Shown: positions 24,267 through 35,810, numbered from the stretch's first letter. The stretch: DNA of 64,000 nucleotides from Eriocheir sinensis (GCF_024679095.1 NC_066512.1:8224151-8288150), one strand, 5' to 3'. Notes: generated by a model from the letters alone, not told the origin. Made by a program: numbers and translations.

Positions 24267-25481
24267 ATGGCAGGTCAACCTGACCCGGAGTTAGAAGCTT
24301 TGACCAAGGTATATCAGGAGTTGGTACAGAATTCGGAAGAGACCGTCGGGAATGACAATACCCGTACCCTAAGGAGCGGGTCAACTCATGAGAGAGTCCC
24401 TCCTCCTCCTCCTTCTCCTTTCCACCCGCATGATTACAAAGGTAATAACTTAACTAACCAACAATCCACAATGACTACTAACACCATTAAACTTCTGCCG
24501 ACTACGGCATCAGTCAGAGCTTTCGCAGGCAATGAACCGGATTACAGTGCGAGAGACTTCATCCTACAATGCGAGGATGTTATGAATAACTCATTTGTGT
24601 CAGAGCCGGGAGATAAAATCTCCTTCATTAGGTCCAGATTAAAACCGGGAACAGAAGCATCAGCACTTATGTACACCAGCGCGTTCATGGAACCGCAACA
24701 AACCAAAGATTATGACCAGTTTCGGTCACATTTTCTGGAGTCTTTTGGAGAGGATGTTAGGCACAGCCTCGTCAAGGGCGTAAATGTAGCTGTGACCAAT
24801 TTGATTTCAGCTGTGGAGAGTAAAGGGCTTTTTGCCGGGCAAGTGGACGCCTATCGGTTGTCTACTGATTTGGGCTCATATTTGAAAGCTGGTGGCTGGA
24901 CAGAGGGAGAGAATATGTCTCTATCTAAAGTACTCAAATTTCTGGAATTTTTCATGTACATGGCTGTCATCAAGGGCCAGTTTCGAAAAAGTTCTTTATC
25001 CCTAGCCTACGGCCCCACTGACAAGTTGCACGATTTCGTCCTTAAACTCAAGACCAAAATTGAGGAGAAAGACGGAGCGCCAGTTCCCGCTGTAGCCGCT
25101 GTCGAACAGAAGACCGCTAATGTTAGCGCGTCCTCATCGGTGGTGGCGTCCGCCACCGAAAAGCCTAAGCGCCACTGTTCTTATTGTCAGCGAGACGGTC
25201 ATACGGTTGACTATTGTACAAAACGTCAGCGGGATCGCAGGGCAAAAAGGGAGAGAGGAGGCTCGCCGATGTCAGGCAAATCTGCTTCTCAGAAGACCCC
25301 GGCCGCTTCAAAAAGTCGTGCCGAGGGCTACAACACTGGCAAGTCCTGTTTTATCCACGGTACTTGTAGCCATACCACAGAGGAGTGTTTCTCTGTGCTA
25401 AAGTTAAAGAAAGAGCGAGCAGGAAAGTTCGTGAAGGGGTCGGGGGAAGCCGAGCGCCGCCCCAAAAACGACCCAGGGTAG
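24267..25481 (+). CDS. Gypsy-1 Gag (capsid/nucleocapsid polyprotein), intact frame
   Basis: The 404-residue frame starts at the first ATG after the putative leader. Residues about 80-290 form a helical capsid-like region with a FAGNEPDYSARDFILQCED start. A CCHC zinc knuckle CSYCQRDGHTVDYC lies at residues 304-317, and a second Cys/His cluster CFIHGTCSHTTEEC lies near residues 356-369, a pattern common in invertebrate gypsy Gag. Basic Arg/Lys-rich segments surround the knuckles and would bind RNA. The end overlaps the protease frame (25385 onward) in another frame, which suggests that Gag-Pol is made by frameshifting, a usual gypsy strategy. Confidence 0.88.
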   Translation: MAGQPDPELEALTKVYQELVQNSEETVGNDNTRTLRSGSTHERVPPPPPSPFHPHDYKGNNLTNQQSTMTTNTIKLLPTTASVRAFAGNEPDYSARDFILQCEDVMNNSFVSEPGDKISFIRSRLKPGTEASALMYTSAFMEPQQTKDYDQFRSHFLESFGEDVRHSLVKGVNVAVTNLISAVESKGLFAGQVDAYRLSTDLGSYLKAGGWTEGENMSLSKVLKFLEFFMYMAVIKGQFRKSSLSLAYGPTDKLHDFVLKLKTKIEEKDGAPVPAVAAVEQKTANVSASSSVVASATEKPKRHCSYCQRDGHTVDYCTKRQRDRRAKRERGGSPMSGKSASQKTPAASKSRAEGYNTGKSCFIHGTCSHTTEECFSVLKLKKERAGKFVKGSGEAERRPKNDPG

Positions 25482-26404
25482 CAACCCGGGGGCCAGAGGA
25501 AATTGAGACTGCAGTGCAGGCTGACAATAGTAGCTTGTTTGAATCTGTTGTGGCCGCGTGCAGTCAGCCTGAAATTATGGCACTTAAAGTCAAGCTGGGT
25601 CCGCTACAAGCGTCATTTGCGGTCGACACCGGCGCTGCGGTTAATGTGTTGTCAGAAAAGACGTACATAGCTTTAAAACGCGCGTCGCGGGGAGGCCGCT
25701 ACCAGCTACGACCCTCTGACCTAAGCCTTTGCGGTGTCACCGCCGACAGGCTTAACATCCTTGGGGTGGTGAGTTTGCCAGTGAGTTTGGGACGAAACAC
25801 CCCTGTCATGCGTTTGGATTTTTACGTGACGTCAAACTTTTCACTGCCGTCTGACGGTCTTCTTGGGTTGTCGTCACTGAGGTCTAACCGCATGGTAATA
25901 CTTCCAGATAGTAATACAGTAAGGTTTCAAGGGAGATGTTTCAAGGCTATGGATCAACCTGTGCGCCTCGCTTCTCCCTGGGAAAGAAAGGCGATACCCA
26001 GCAAGGTTCGGGAAAGTGTTTCTCCTGAGCCGGTAGTGCATGCCGTTCCGACTCTTTCCACGGTGCTTGTGCATTGTGCGGGCACCATCTCACTTCATGA
26101 TAAACCACCAACACCACCTAATGTTTTCAGGGGATGGAAAAATGTCAAGGCGATAGTCGTAGGGAATCATGAAATCCCTCAACGAATCGCAATGCACACC
26201 CCCGTGTCAGTCCCTAACGCCACCGTAGGTTGTGACGTCTGCCTAGAAGGGCCTAGTCGTGTGAACAGGCTAGCGATAGAGTCCACCCTTAACACGGTAC
26301 GCGAGGGAAGTAGGACCGTAGCCTTAGTGGTTAATGCCACTGGCGGTCCAGTTAAACTAAAAAATGGAGACAAAACATGTCAGGCCTCGTTATCGATTCT
26401 TTAG
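25385..26404 (+). CDS. Gypsy-1 Pol, protease segment
   Basis: This frame overlaps the end of gag by about 100 bp. It contains the aspartic protease active site VDTGAAVNVLS (Asp at 25625-25627) followed by GLLGLSSL near 25860, the expected flap and hydrophobic core features of retropepsins. It processes the Gag-Pol polyprotein. The region from about residue 170 onward is a linker toward the reverse transcriptase. The frame ends at a TAG at 26402 where the reverse transcriptase frame has already started in a different phase, so one indel separates protease from reverse transcriptase. Confidence 0.85.
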   Translation: MFLCAKVKERASRKVREGVGGSRAPPQKRPRVATRGPEEIETAVQADNSSLFESVVAACSQPEIMALKVKLGPLQASFAVDTGAAVNVLSEKTYIALKRASRGGRYQLRPSDLSLCGVTADRLNILGVVSLPVSLGRNTPVMRLDFYVTSNFSLPSDGLLGLSSLRSNRMVILPDSNTVRFQGRCFKAMDQPVRLASPWERKAIPSKVRESVSPEPVVHAVPTLSTVLVHCAGTISLHDKPPTPPNVFRGWKNVKAIVVGNHEIPQRIAMHTPVSVPNATVGCDVCLEGPSRVNRLAIESTLNTVREGSRTVALVVNATGGPVKLKNGDKTCQASLSIL

Positions 26405-28004
26405 TCAAAGTGGTCCATTATCCCGAGCTTAAGGGTCCGCTTCTGAAGCTTTTACATCAGTATCGTGATGTCATTGCCCTGCCCGGTGAGCCTTTAGGTG
26501 CGACTGATACGACAGAGCACAAGATTAGGGTTAAACTCAACACCAAACCGGTGTACATTCCTGCATACAGACTTCCACACAGTCAAAGGCAGATTGTAGA
26601 TGAACAGGTTAAAGATATGTTGGACCAGGGTGTTATTCAGCATTCCCGATCTCCGTGGAACTCGCCCTTGTTTCTAGTCCCTAAAAAGGACGGAAGTTTC
26701 AGGCCTGTCATCGATTTTAGGAAAGTAAATGAGGTGACTAAGGATGATAGGTACCCTCTACCCGTTTTAAGTGACTTGTTATGTCCCTGGGGCAAGGTAA
26801 TACTATCTTCAGTAGTCTTGACCTTTTAAGTGGGTACTGGCAGGTGCCGATGGCAACTGAATCCAAAGAGATTATAGCCTTCAGTACCCCTAGCGGTCAT
26901 TTTTAATAGTTAAGGATGCCATACGGCCTCAAAACCGCACCCATTACTTTTCAGAGGATGATCAACACATTGTTCTCAGACATGATAGGCAAAGAAGTCT
27001 ATGCATATTTAGATGATTTAATCATCTGTAGCAAGGATAGCGACTGTCACCTAGCTAAACTAGAAGCAGTTCTGCTTAAACTTAGAAGCGCTGGCCTTAA
27101 GGCCAAGCTGACTAAATGTGAATTTTTAAAGACAAAAATCACCTTTTTAGGCCACACTGTTGATGGAGATGGAATCCACACGATGGACGATAAAATATCG
27201 GCCATAAAGAATTTTCCGGAAACCCAAACCGTCGAAAACGTTCGGTCTTTCCTTGGGTTGTCCGGCTACTATAGGCTATTCATACAAGGTTTTGCCAAAA
27301 TTGCTTCGACTCTAACGCAACTTTTAAAGAAAGAGGTACCTTTTCATTGGAATGCCCCACAACACAAGAGTTTTACAGGCTCGAAGTCAGCGTTAATCAA
27401 CGCTCCAGCCTTGGCATTCCCGGACTACAACGTCCCTTTTACACTTTATACAGATGCCTCAGCCCTAGGTCTTGGTACTGTTTTGATGCAACCGGACCCT
27501 CGCGGTAAAAATCGCGCTATTGCGTACGCAAGTCGTACTTTAAACCAGGCCGAGTCGAACTATTCAGTGACCCATCAGGAAACCCTAGCGGTTGTTTGGG
27601 CGTTTAAACATTTTAGGGATATTATCTTTGGCTATCCTATCACTGTCTTTACGGACCACGCGCCATTCACGGAGCTTTTTAAGGGTAGAAACCTCACCGG
27701 TCGACTCGCACGGTGGCACCTGACCATCCAGGAATTTGGGCCAACCTTTAAGTATTTACCTGGCCGCGCGAATGTCGTCGCGGATTCACTGTCTAGGAAC
27801 GTACCTGTTGGCTCAGTGGCAGAAACGCCTACTGAAATTCAAAATTTCAGTCTAAAGGATTTAGCAGCAGCCCAGCGTCGACATGACGTTTGGCGTAAAG
27901 TAATATACGCTCTGGAGTCGGGTGACGAAACAAGTCTCCCGCCGCTACCTGTGTCTTTTTCACACTTTTTCTTGTCACAGGACGACGTCTTGTGCCGCTA
28001 CTGA
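26377..28004 (+). pseudogene. Gypsy-1 Pol, reverse transcriptase and RNase H, two breaks
   Basis: The fingers region lies in 26377-26829 (YRLPHSQRQIVDEQV, SPWNSPLFLVPKKDGSFRPVIDFRKVN). Near 26780 the phase changes, and the SLDLLSGYWQVPMA segment (motif A Asp) follows in the next frame. Two adjacent stop codons, TAA at 26904 and TAG at 26907, interrupt it just before MPYGLKTAPITFQRM. The palm then reads YAYLDDLI with catalytic YLDD at 27006-27017. The connection and RNase H follow: FLGLSGYYR, LYTDASALGLG, HQETLAVVWAFKHFR, VFTDHAP and the YLPGRANVVADSLSR end near 27800. The enzyme would copy element RNA into DNA; this copy cannot make it uninterrupted. Confidence 0.9.
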
Positions 28005-29194
28005 CCCCGCAAAAAGGAGTCTGTCGCAGTTTGTGATACCGGAGTGTTATGTACCGGCTGGGCTGAACTTAATTCATGACGCGGTCATTGCTGGTCACCC
28101 GGGGAGGGAGCGCACACTAACAGCGGCCCGAGCGGTCTATTCTTGGCCAACTATTCGTGTAGATATTGACGCGTATGTGGCTAAGTGTGTCAAGTGTGCC
28201 CAAAATAAAGGGACGGTGCCTAAGCCTGCGCCGATCCTAGAATACCCGCCCCCTGACCGGCCTTGGGATGTAGTTTCTATTGACTTGCTACAGCTTCCCG
28301 CGAGCCACCAGGGCTCTAGGTACCTCTTAGTTTGTGTAGATCACTTGTCTCGGTACGTTGTTTTAGCCCCGGTGAAAGATAAATCTGCTAAGGCCATTGC
28401 TCATGCCCTAATAACTCATCTAATTTGTCCATACTCCACACCTAGAGTGTTGTTAAGTGATAATGGAACCGAGTTTCGAAATCAACTTTTAGCAGAAATA
28501 TGGAAACAGTTTGCCATTACACAAAGTTTTACAGTCAGTTATCACCCAGCCAGCAACGGCCTTGTTGAACGCGCAAATAGGAAGATTTTAGATGTCTTGC
28601 GCCCGGTCGTTAGCGGACTTCAGCATATCTGGGAGGACTGGCTAGCATATGTTGCAGCAAACATAAACAGCCGTGTTTGTGAGTCAACGGGACAATCTCC
28701 CCACTACATAATTTTTGGGGTTGAGAAGAGACTCCCATATGACCTGCGTAGTAATTCTCATTCACCTGTATATAATGTAGATGATTATTCTGAGGCTCAA
28801 CTCAAAGTTTTCACAGATATTCATAGAAACGTCAGAGAGAGACTACTGGCTATATCTGGGGCTATGTGCTTGCAGCAACACAAGCGTACCGCCCCTGTTT
28901 CCTTGAAAGTGGGTGACTTTGTTATGCTTCGAGTCCCAGAGAAACATTCGAAGTTCTCCCCTAAATTCGTGGGCCCACGCCACATAGTTAGACAACTAGG
29001 TGGTCACAAATCTGAGCTTTCTGACCTCATTTTTAATTCATATGAAATTGTGCATAGTGATCGCCTCAGCCCAGCCTGAGGTCCTTGATTCGACTTTAGT
29101 TGAACCGGCGAGAACCGCCTGTTTGCCTCAGCCTGACGATGTTTTGTCTATCTTTCCAACGCACGACTATAACCTGCGTCCTCGCAATTACTAA
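27922..29194 (+). CDS. Gypsy-1 Pol, integrase
   Basis: This long open frame, in another phase from RNase H, holds the zinc-binding N-terminal domain (HDAVIAGHPG and CVKC near 28070-28200) and the catalytic core with Asp in VVSIDLLQ (about 28275), Asp in LLSDNGTEF (about 28458) and Glu in NGLVERANR (about 28570). The last two are separated by 35 residues, the DX35E spacing of retroviral and gypsy integrases. A C-terminal segment with VGDFVMLRVPEKHSKFSPKFVGP is the GPY/F-like module. The frame to 29079 ends in HSDRLSPA. A second phase continues to 29194 with a YNLRPRNY end, which may be the true C-terminus. Confidence 0.9.
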
Positions 29195-31225
29195 TTTATG
29201 TTTGGTTCCTGAGCTATTGCCTGCATCTTTTTCATGCGAGAGGGGAGTGCTTGAGTACTACTTTTCACTCTTACTCACTATTTTCTTTTTATTGCTGAGT
29301 TGATGCAGGCCAGTCAGTCTCCTTAGTTGTTTGGGACCGTAATAATCGAGGGTGTAGACTAACATAGGGATAGGTACTTTTCAACCTTGAACCTCATGTG
29401 CTTCTGCTTGAAACAGACATTTTTCTCTGCAAGGACAGACTTAACTACACTTGAGCAGATGCTGTCCCTAACTTTTATTGTAACCAGCATGTGAATATCT
29501 GTCAGCTTTGGAAGTAAGCAGACACGTCTTACTTACCTTTTCCTTGACATACCACTGTTAACCGTTACGGGAACTATTTTTGACATCAAGATGTCAGTCA
29601 TCCACGTTCGTTCCGATCGGAGCATAGGTAGAAATTTGTCCTTTTAATTTGGTGTTTATTAATGCTGGAATTACTTTAATCAATTATGCTGGATTTCTAT
29701 ATTTCAGTGAGATTTGTTACAACGGTGATTTCACAACTTAGTGACAGGATTTTCTTTTATAGTACTGTAGACCTGAAAAACGGAGTATCAGGAGTTAGTG
29801 GTGCTGACCCAGTCAGATGCCTCTAAAGCTCTAGAGACTTGCCCCTATCGTCACGTCGTCCCTAAATTACTTTTCAACAGGAGGTTCTCCGGATGTCACT
29901 ACTTCTTTTTCACACTACCAGTGTTTGTGACAGTGGTCTGTCCTGAAGGCTCAACTTATAGAGAGTTTGCAGGTCACCTGGCGGTACGGGTGGCTTGTTC
30001 CCTACGTTCTGTCAATTTGACGACCTCCATCATGAATGTGCAGCCACAAATGCCATCCCAATCTATCCTAATGACAGTTCAGTCAATTATTTTTCTAAGA
30101 TGTATCATGTAAATAACTATTCGAGCTATTATTTTGTTTTCTCGGAATAGTACTGAGCTTCCACGTCCACGACTCTAGCCCTGTTTACCTCGCCCTGTAT
30201 GTAGTTTACCCATTTCTTGTTCCTTCCATGATTATTTTTATTATCATTGGCATTTCCCGATGTTGTATCATTAGGCGGGCTCCGACTTGTATATATTTTT
30301 TTAATGCAACCATAACAGGACCTCGTTCAACTAGTACACATTGTGCGACTGTACCATGGGTAGGTACACTGATTTTAAAGGTCGGGTGAGTCGCGAGGTC
30401 GCGACTTTTAGGTGACCGAGCAATGTCATGTGTATATTATAATGTACACGTGAATGTGTGACTGTATGTCGCAAAACCATGGCACAGCCGCGCCACAGGA
30501 TGTTTACTAACACGTACTAAGGAAACTATAATGAATGAAAGGCATGCATTAATTGTAGTGGCGTTATATACTCTTTCTAATACTGATAGGCATCCTTTAA
30601 ATAAAGTTGAGAGTAGGGTAACGTGTTACTTACATAGCCTAATTACCTCCGTAACTATTGGTAGCGTAGTGGTTTGGTGGTTTATGGTTGTACCTACTGA
30701 TAAAAGTAATGGTGCTCTTATCGCCAAATTATAGTGGTGCTATTAATTTTATTGTCAGGGAAGAGCTGAAAGTATGGTAACGGGAAGAATTGCGAAGGTA
30801 TAAAATGTTTGAGGTAGTACTAAAAGTGAATCACTGAGTGTGGATGAGGGACACTGGGCTATTGCTGGCCTTCTCCTTGTTAAAAAAGTTAACAAGTTAA
30901 CATGGCGACAGGGCTGTATCTTAGTGGCCATTTTATCTTCTCTCTGGTACACTTGACGACTGGTGCCGCGAGTCAAAGTCAGGTGACGAAGAAAGGTAGC
31001 AAAAAGGAAAACAACAAAAAACAAACGAGAGAGAAACAAATACAAGCGAGCAATCGTTCTACCATCAATCATGGTAGTCATCATTTACCACCTCACCCTA
31101 CTCTCACATGTCATTACGTCCACGGCCCAGATGTGTATCACTATGCTCAAAATTAAAGTCCCAGTATCACATCAAGCATGCCTTAATTGAAAAAAAAAAA
31201 TCATTCTCGAGTATGTATGTATCTT

Positions 31226-31228
<3 letters not shown>
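29195..31228. other. no recognised gene; candidate region for the Gypsy-1 3' LTR
   Basis: Mostly anonymous sequence. A 104-codon open frame at 29798-30112 shows no domain that I recognise. A short palindromic GC patch (CGCGAGGTCGCG near 30394) and an inverted TACAC/GTGTA-rich patch at about 30420-30460 are present. The 3' LTR of Gypsy-1 may lie here, but without its partner I cannot set limits. Confidence 0.45.

Positions 31229-31268
<40 letters not shown>
31229..31268. repeat. (AG)n microsatellite
   Basis: A pure AG tract of about 40 bp grading into a GGAGG-rich purine stretch to about 31300. Confidence 0.95.
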
Positions 31269-31270
<2 letters not shown>

Positions 31271-31830
31271 GGAGAAGGAGGGAGGGAGGAGGGAAACAAG
31301 GTGGGCGGAGCCTCTGGTAGTTGTGATACGATTGTTCGTTACGATATTATTCAGTAGGTGCTAGGTTGTGCTTAGGAGGTGCTCCTTGCCGTGGGAACGG
31401 TGCTGATTCAACAATCCTGCTGCACCGGATTGTTCCTGCAGCCGCGAGAAGCCGGCAGAAATCAGTGCGCGGCGGGCGCGAGCAGATCACTGCTCGTGGG
31501 TGTGCGTACGACCGACCACAAAAGCTGTAATTATTCTGTAAAACTGTTAATATAGTTAACACGCTTAAAAACTGTTTAAATCTACCAGAGAGAGAGGGAG
31601 AGTAAATTAAGTGAACTCAAATTGAACTTAACGGCTCCGCTCGGCCAAAACATAATCCACATCACTTAACTTAAAGGGCTATTGTGTTATCTCAACCACT
31701 TCAATCAACTGTAAAAAGCAGGCAACGGTACACCGGACCTGACGAGTGAGATAACAGTTCGCGCCTTAAACTTAACACTTAACACCAACTACTTTGAAAA
31801 GTAAAAACACTTAAAAACGCCTAACAACCA
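31269..31830. other. anonymous sequence at the truncated 3' side of Gypsy-2
   Basis: This lies just downstream (minus strand) of the Gypsy-2 RNase H end, where integrase would be expected. No integrase motifs (HHCC or DDE) could be seen on the minus strand, so integrase was lost or never present here. Direct CTTAACACTTAACAC repeats occur near 31770. Confidence 0.45.
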
Positions 31831-31832
31831 AG

Positions 31833-32495
31833 CTCCACGTCCTCAGGAGACGGTTTGTAGACCGGTGCGCGGGATAGAGTGTCGGGAATAGCGAGGGACT
31901 TGCCTTTGATTCACTCTGCCGTAAACACGTATCCGACGATCTTTACCTTCAGTCGCTGTAGTCTGGGGTTCTCAGTGGCGTCGAGAATGTAGGAGTTGAG
32001 GATGGGGACGAGAGGCCTGTGGTCGGTGATGGTGGTGAAGTGGGGCAGACCCAATAGGTAGTACCGACACTTAGTTATGCCCCAAACGACAGCTACGAGC
32101 TCCAGCTCAATGAAGGCGCACCTCGTCTCCACATCGGCGAGAAACTGCGACCCGCACTGCACAAGGCGCCACCGACCGTTCTTGTGTTCCTGCAGACGAG
32201 CATATCCCACGCCATACAGGAGTGAGGCGTCTGTCTGCAACGCCGTGGGGAGGGACGGGTCGAAGCGCTCAAGCACTGGCGGTCGCGAGAGAGTCCTCTT
32301 CAAATTCTCGAACGCTAACACGTGGTCTGGGATCCACGTGAAGGCACGTCGGGGGCTCATGAGATGACACAGGGGCTCGGCTGACTCCGCAAGCTGTGGG
32401 GTGAACTCGGCCAATTGGTTCACCAGGTCAAAGGAGCGCAGGTCGGTCAAGTTTGCAGGCTTAGGAAAGTTTGCAATCGCGCGTTGGCTGGAGTA
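31833..32495 (-). pseudogene. Gypsy-2 RNase H fragment
   Basis: On the minus strand the frame reads RAIANFPKPANLTDLRSF, QLAESAEPLCHLM, then TALQTDASLLYGVGYA (RNase H first acidic site), FIELELVAVVWGITKCRYYL, TTITDHRPLVPIL, and after the 31911 stop-free end EWIKGKSLAIPDTLSRAPV in the same sense. It belongs after the reverse transcriptase fragment at 35811-36480. LINE-A copy 3 has inserted exactly between them. The RNase H would remove element RNA from the RNA/DNA hybrid. Confidence 0.88.
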
Positions 32496-32730
32496 GGTAG
32501 GAAAACACCTACCGAACGGGCGCAAGCCACTCCCGGTGAGGTCTATATGGGAAGTGAGGAGGGTGCTGAAGCCCTCCAAAGACCCTTCCCATTACCTCAC
32601 AAACCGTTTCCCTATTGTCTCATCTACACCAGAGAGTAGTTCAGCATGCTCTCTAAAGACAGATCCTCTTCTATCCACACCACACTACATTCCCACAACA
32701 CACACTTTTTCCCAAAATTCAAAATTCAAA

Positions 32731-33940
32731 ATGGTGTTCAATAACCATGCATCGAGTCCCCGCCTGGGGAGGGGACCACAAATGCCCCCAGAGAGGACTC
32801 CCCTTCTGGCTGCCGACCTGAGAGGTGTCTTGATAACTCCTCGATACTTTTTCTTCTCAATTTCTGCAACATTCGCGATCTTCGTTCTAATTTTCATTCT
32901 GTGGAACACCATCTCTCCTCCTCTAAACCTCACCTTCTCTTCATCACCGAAACACATGTTTCTGAGGCTACTGACAGCAGTCTCTACTCTGTTCCCTCCT
33001 ACTATCCCTATCCTAAATTTCAATTCAAAGCTTGATGTTGCGCCTACGTGCGCAACGACATCACTTGCTCTCGTGCCCATGACCTTAACTCTTCAGAATT
33101 TTCCACCATCTGGCTAAGACTTCATTGTCTTTCTACTACTAAATATATCTGTGCTATTTATCTCTCACCTAACTCTACTAACTATGTAAAATTATTTGAC
33201 TACTTGAACTCTAAAGTGGAGCACATTTTGATCCACTTTCCCTTCCCTGAAATCTTCATCTTGGGAAATGTCAATGTTCACCACCAGCTTTGGCTTTCAT
33301 CCTCTTTCACTGACCAGCCTGGTAAACAAGCCTACAACTTTGCTCTCCTCAATGACCTAGAGTAGTTGGTTCAGCACCCTACACGTATTTCCGACCGTCA
33401 TGGAGACCGGCCCAACATACAAGATCTTTTCCGTACCTTTAGCCCTTCTGCTTACTCTGTCAATCTGTTCTCTCCGTTGGGCTCCTCCGATTACAACCTT
33501 ATTTCTGTATCCTGTCCTATCGCTTCTGTACACCCTCTGGAGCCACCGAAGAGGCAATGCGTCTGGCATTTTGTTTCAGCTCGGTGGGATGACCTGAGGA
33601 TATACTTTTCCGATTTCCCGTGGAATGATTACTGCTTACAGGATAGAGACCCATCTGTGTGTGCCCAGCACATCACAGAGGTGATTGTCTCTGGAATGGA
33701 GGCATACATTCCACGTACTTTCTCTACGCCTCATGCTAAAAAGCCTTGGTTTAATCACGCTTGTTCTCGTGCTGTCAAAGATAGAGAGGCAGCTCACATT
33801 AGGTACCAGAGCCTTCGAACTCCCGCAAACCATGATCTTTACATTTCTGCCCGGAATCGTGCCAAATCTATTCTCCGACTTACCAAAAACTCCTTCATTG
33901 ATAGAAAATGCCAAAACCTTGCTTTTTCCTAATTCTTCCC
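32731..33940 (+). pseudogene. LINE-A copy 3 endonuclease region, inactivated
   Basis: Homologous to 7120-8330. The ATG at 32731 opens a frame that differs from the endonuclease frame because of small indels around the G-rich run (GGGGAGGGG). The endonuclease frame itself carries [14 protein letters not shown], a GNVNVHHQ version of the usual GDFNVHH (Asp to Asn at the catalytic motif) and SSDYN in place of SSDHN. A TAG at 33363 replaces a glutamine codon. Catalytic changes plus stops show long-standing loss of function. Confidence 0.85.
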
Positions 33941-34998
33941 GTGACTTCTGGCATCTAGCCAAAAACATCTCCAACTTCACTTCATCTTTCCTTCCTCCCC
34001 TTAGTTCTGACGGCAGAACCGCCGTCTCATCTATCTCTAAGGCTGAACTCTTCTCTCAAACTTTTTCTAAAAACTCCACTCTGGAGGATTCTGGGCATAT
34101 TCCTCCTACTCATCCTCCCTCTGACTCCTTTATGCCTGTTATTAAGATTCTTATGAATGATGTTTTCTATGCCCTCTCTGGCCTCAATCCTCAGAAGGCT
34201 TATGGACCTGATGGAGTGCCTCCTATTGTCCTTAAAAACTATGCTTCCGTGCTGACACCCTGCCTGATCAAACTCTTTCGCCTCTGCCTGTCAACATCTA
34301 CCTTTCCTTCCTGCTGGAAGTATGCCTTCATACAACCTGTGCCTAAGAAGGGTGACCGTTCCAATCTCTCAAACTGCCGTCCTATAGCTTTGCTTTCTTA
34401 TCTATCTAAAGCTTTTGAATCAATCCTTAACAGAAAGATTCAAAAGCAACTTTCCACTTCTGACCTTCTATCTGATCGCCAGTATGGGTTCCGCAAGGGG
34501 CGTTCTACTGGTGATCTCCTTGCCTTCTTAAATGACTCTTAGTCATCGTCTCTTAGCCGTTTCGGTGAAACCTTTGCTATTGCGCTAGACATAGCAAAAA
34601 CCTTTGATAGGGACTGGCACAAATGTTTGCTTTCCAAACTACCCTCCTACGGTTTCTATCCTTCTCTCTGTACCTTTATCTCAAGTTTCCTCTCTGACCG
34701 TTCTATTTCTGCTGTGGTAGACGGTCACTGTTCTTCCCCTAAACCTATTAATAGTGGTGTTCCGCAGGGTTCCGTCCTATCTTCCGCTCTCTTGTTTATT
34801 GATGATCTTTCCAAAACGAACTGTCCTATCCATTCTTACGCCGATGACTCTACTCTTCATTACTCAACTTCTTTTAATAGAAGACCCACCCTACAGGAAC
34901 TAAATGATTCCAGGCTGGAGGCGGCAGAACGCTTAGCCTCAGACCTTACTATTATTTCCGATTGGGGTAAGAAGAACTTGGTGTCTTCAACGCCTTAA
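33685..34998 (+). pseudogene. LINE-A copy 3 reverse transcriptase, inactivated
   Basis: The reverse transcriptase frame is open from about 33940 to a TAG at 34540, with PQKAYGPDGVPPIVL, PVPKKGDRSNLS, FRKGRSTGDLLAFL, and after the stop ALDIAKTFDR (motif A), SGVPQGSVLS (motif B) and SYADDST (catalytic YADD, about 34839-34850). The region around 34790 lacks a few residues of the FLLFIND segment seen in copy 2. An A-rich insertion near 35000 breaks the frame before the C-terminal part. Confidence 0.87.
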
Positions 34999-35159
34999 AA
35001 AAAATAAAAAAAAAGAAACCAGTTTCTCCACCTATCTACTCGACACAATCTTCCAAACAACTATCCTCTATTCTTTGACAACACTCAGTTATCGCCTTCT
35101 TCAACACTAAGCATCCTCGGTCTATCCTTAACTCAAAATCTCAACTGGAAACTTTATAT

Positions 35160-35692
35160 ATCTTCTCTTACTAAATTAGCTTCCTCGAGGCTGGGCGTTC
35201 TGTACCGTCTCCGCCAGTTCTTCTTTCCTGCACTGTTGCTATCCATTTACTTATCCTTGTCCGCCCTCGTATGGAGCATGCATTTCACGTGTAGGGGGCT
35301 CCACTCACACAGCTCTCTTGGACAGAGTGAAGTCTAATGCTCTTCGTCTCATCAGCTCTCCTCCTCTTACTTATAGTCTTCTACCTCTTAAATTTCGCAT
35401 CCATGTTGCCTCTCTTTCTATCTTCTATCGATATTTTCATGCTGACTGCTCTTCTGAACTTGCTAACTGCATGCCTCCCCCAGTTCCTCGGCCTCGCCAC
35501 ACACGATTTTCTACTCTAGCTCATCCCTTTACTGTCAAAATCCCTTACGCAAGAGTTAACCAGGATCATCAATCTTTCATCCCTCACGCTGGTAAACTCT
35601 GGAACAATCTTCCTTCATCTGTATTTCCTCCTGCCTACGACTTGAACTCTTTCAAGAGGAGGGTATCAGGACACCTCTCCTCCCGAAATTGA
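35160..35692 (+). pseudogene. LINE-A copy 3 C-terminal extension
   Basis: Same C-terminal extension as at 11303-11818: LGVLYRLRQFF, ALRLISSPP, ASLSIFYRYFHADCS, FIPHAGKLWNNLPSS and a terminal SSRN at 35692. Frameshifts around 35230-35320 separate it from the catalytic part. Confidence 0.85.
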
Positions 35693-35810
35693 GCTATCTT
35701 TCGGCCACTCTAACTCTTTTTAGGGCCAGTGAGTAGTGGGCGTTTTTTTCACATTTGTTACCTTTTTATATGCCCTTGAACTGACTCCTCTGCTGTAAAA
35801 AAAACAAAAA

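Larger units (their letters stand above)
24190..29300 (+). mobile_element. Gypsy-1: Ty3/gypsy LTR retrotransposon internal region, LTRs not identified
   Basis: Gag, protease, reverse transcriptase, RNase H and integrase occur in Ty3/gypsy order over about 5 kb. A purine-rich GAGAGGGGAG stretch near 29238 after the last coding bases could be a polypurine tract, but no matching long direct repeats were found upstream of 24190, where a SINE tail and LINE-D lie. The copy may be missing its 5' LTR. Four frame changes and two adjacent stops interrupt pol; gag is intact. Confidence 0.9.
32496..35810 (+). mobile_element. LINE-A copy 3, full length, nested inside Gypsy-2
   Basis: The 3.3-kb copy begins at the shared 5' end and finishes with the shared 3' tail (GTAAAAAAAACAAAAA). 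The Gypsy-2 reading frame is continuous across the insertion: a tyrosine codon spans the join. At most a 2-bp TA target duplication is visible. It is the most complete LINE-A copy by length but carries several stops and frameshifts. Confidence 0.92.

Noticed and set aside
29798..30112. 104-codon frame as an env-like or accessory gene of Gypsy-1
   Set aside because: No signal peptide, transmembrane segment or family motif was recognised; it may be chance.
31347..31830. Integrase of Gypsy-2
   Set aside because: No HHCC or D-D-35-E pattern could be found on the minus strand after the RNase H end.
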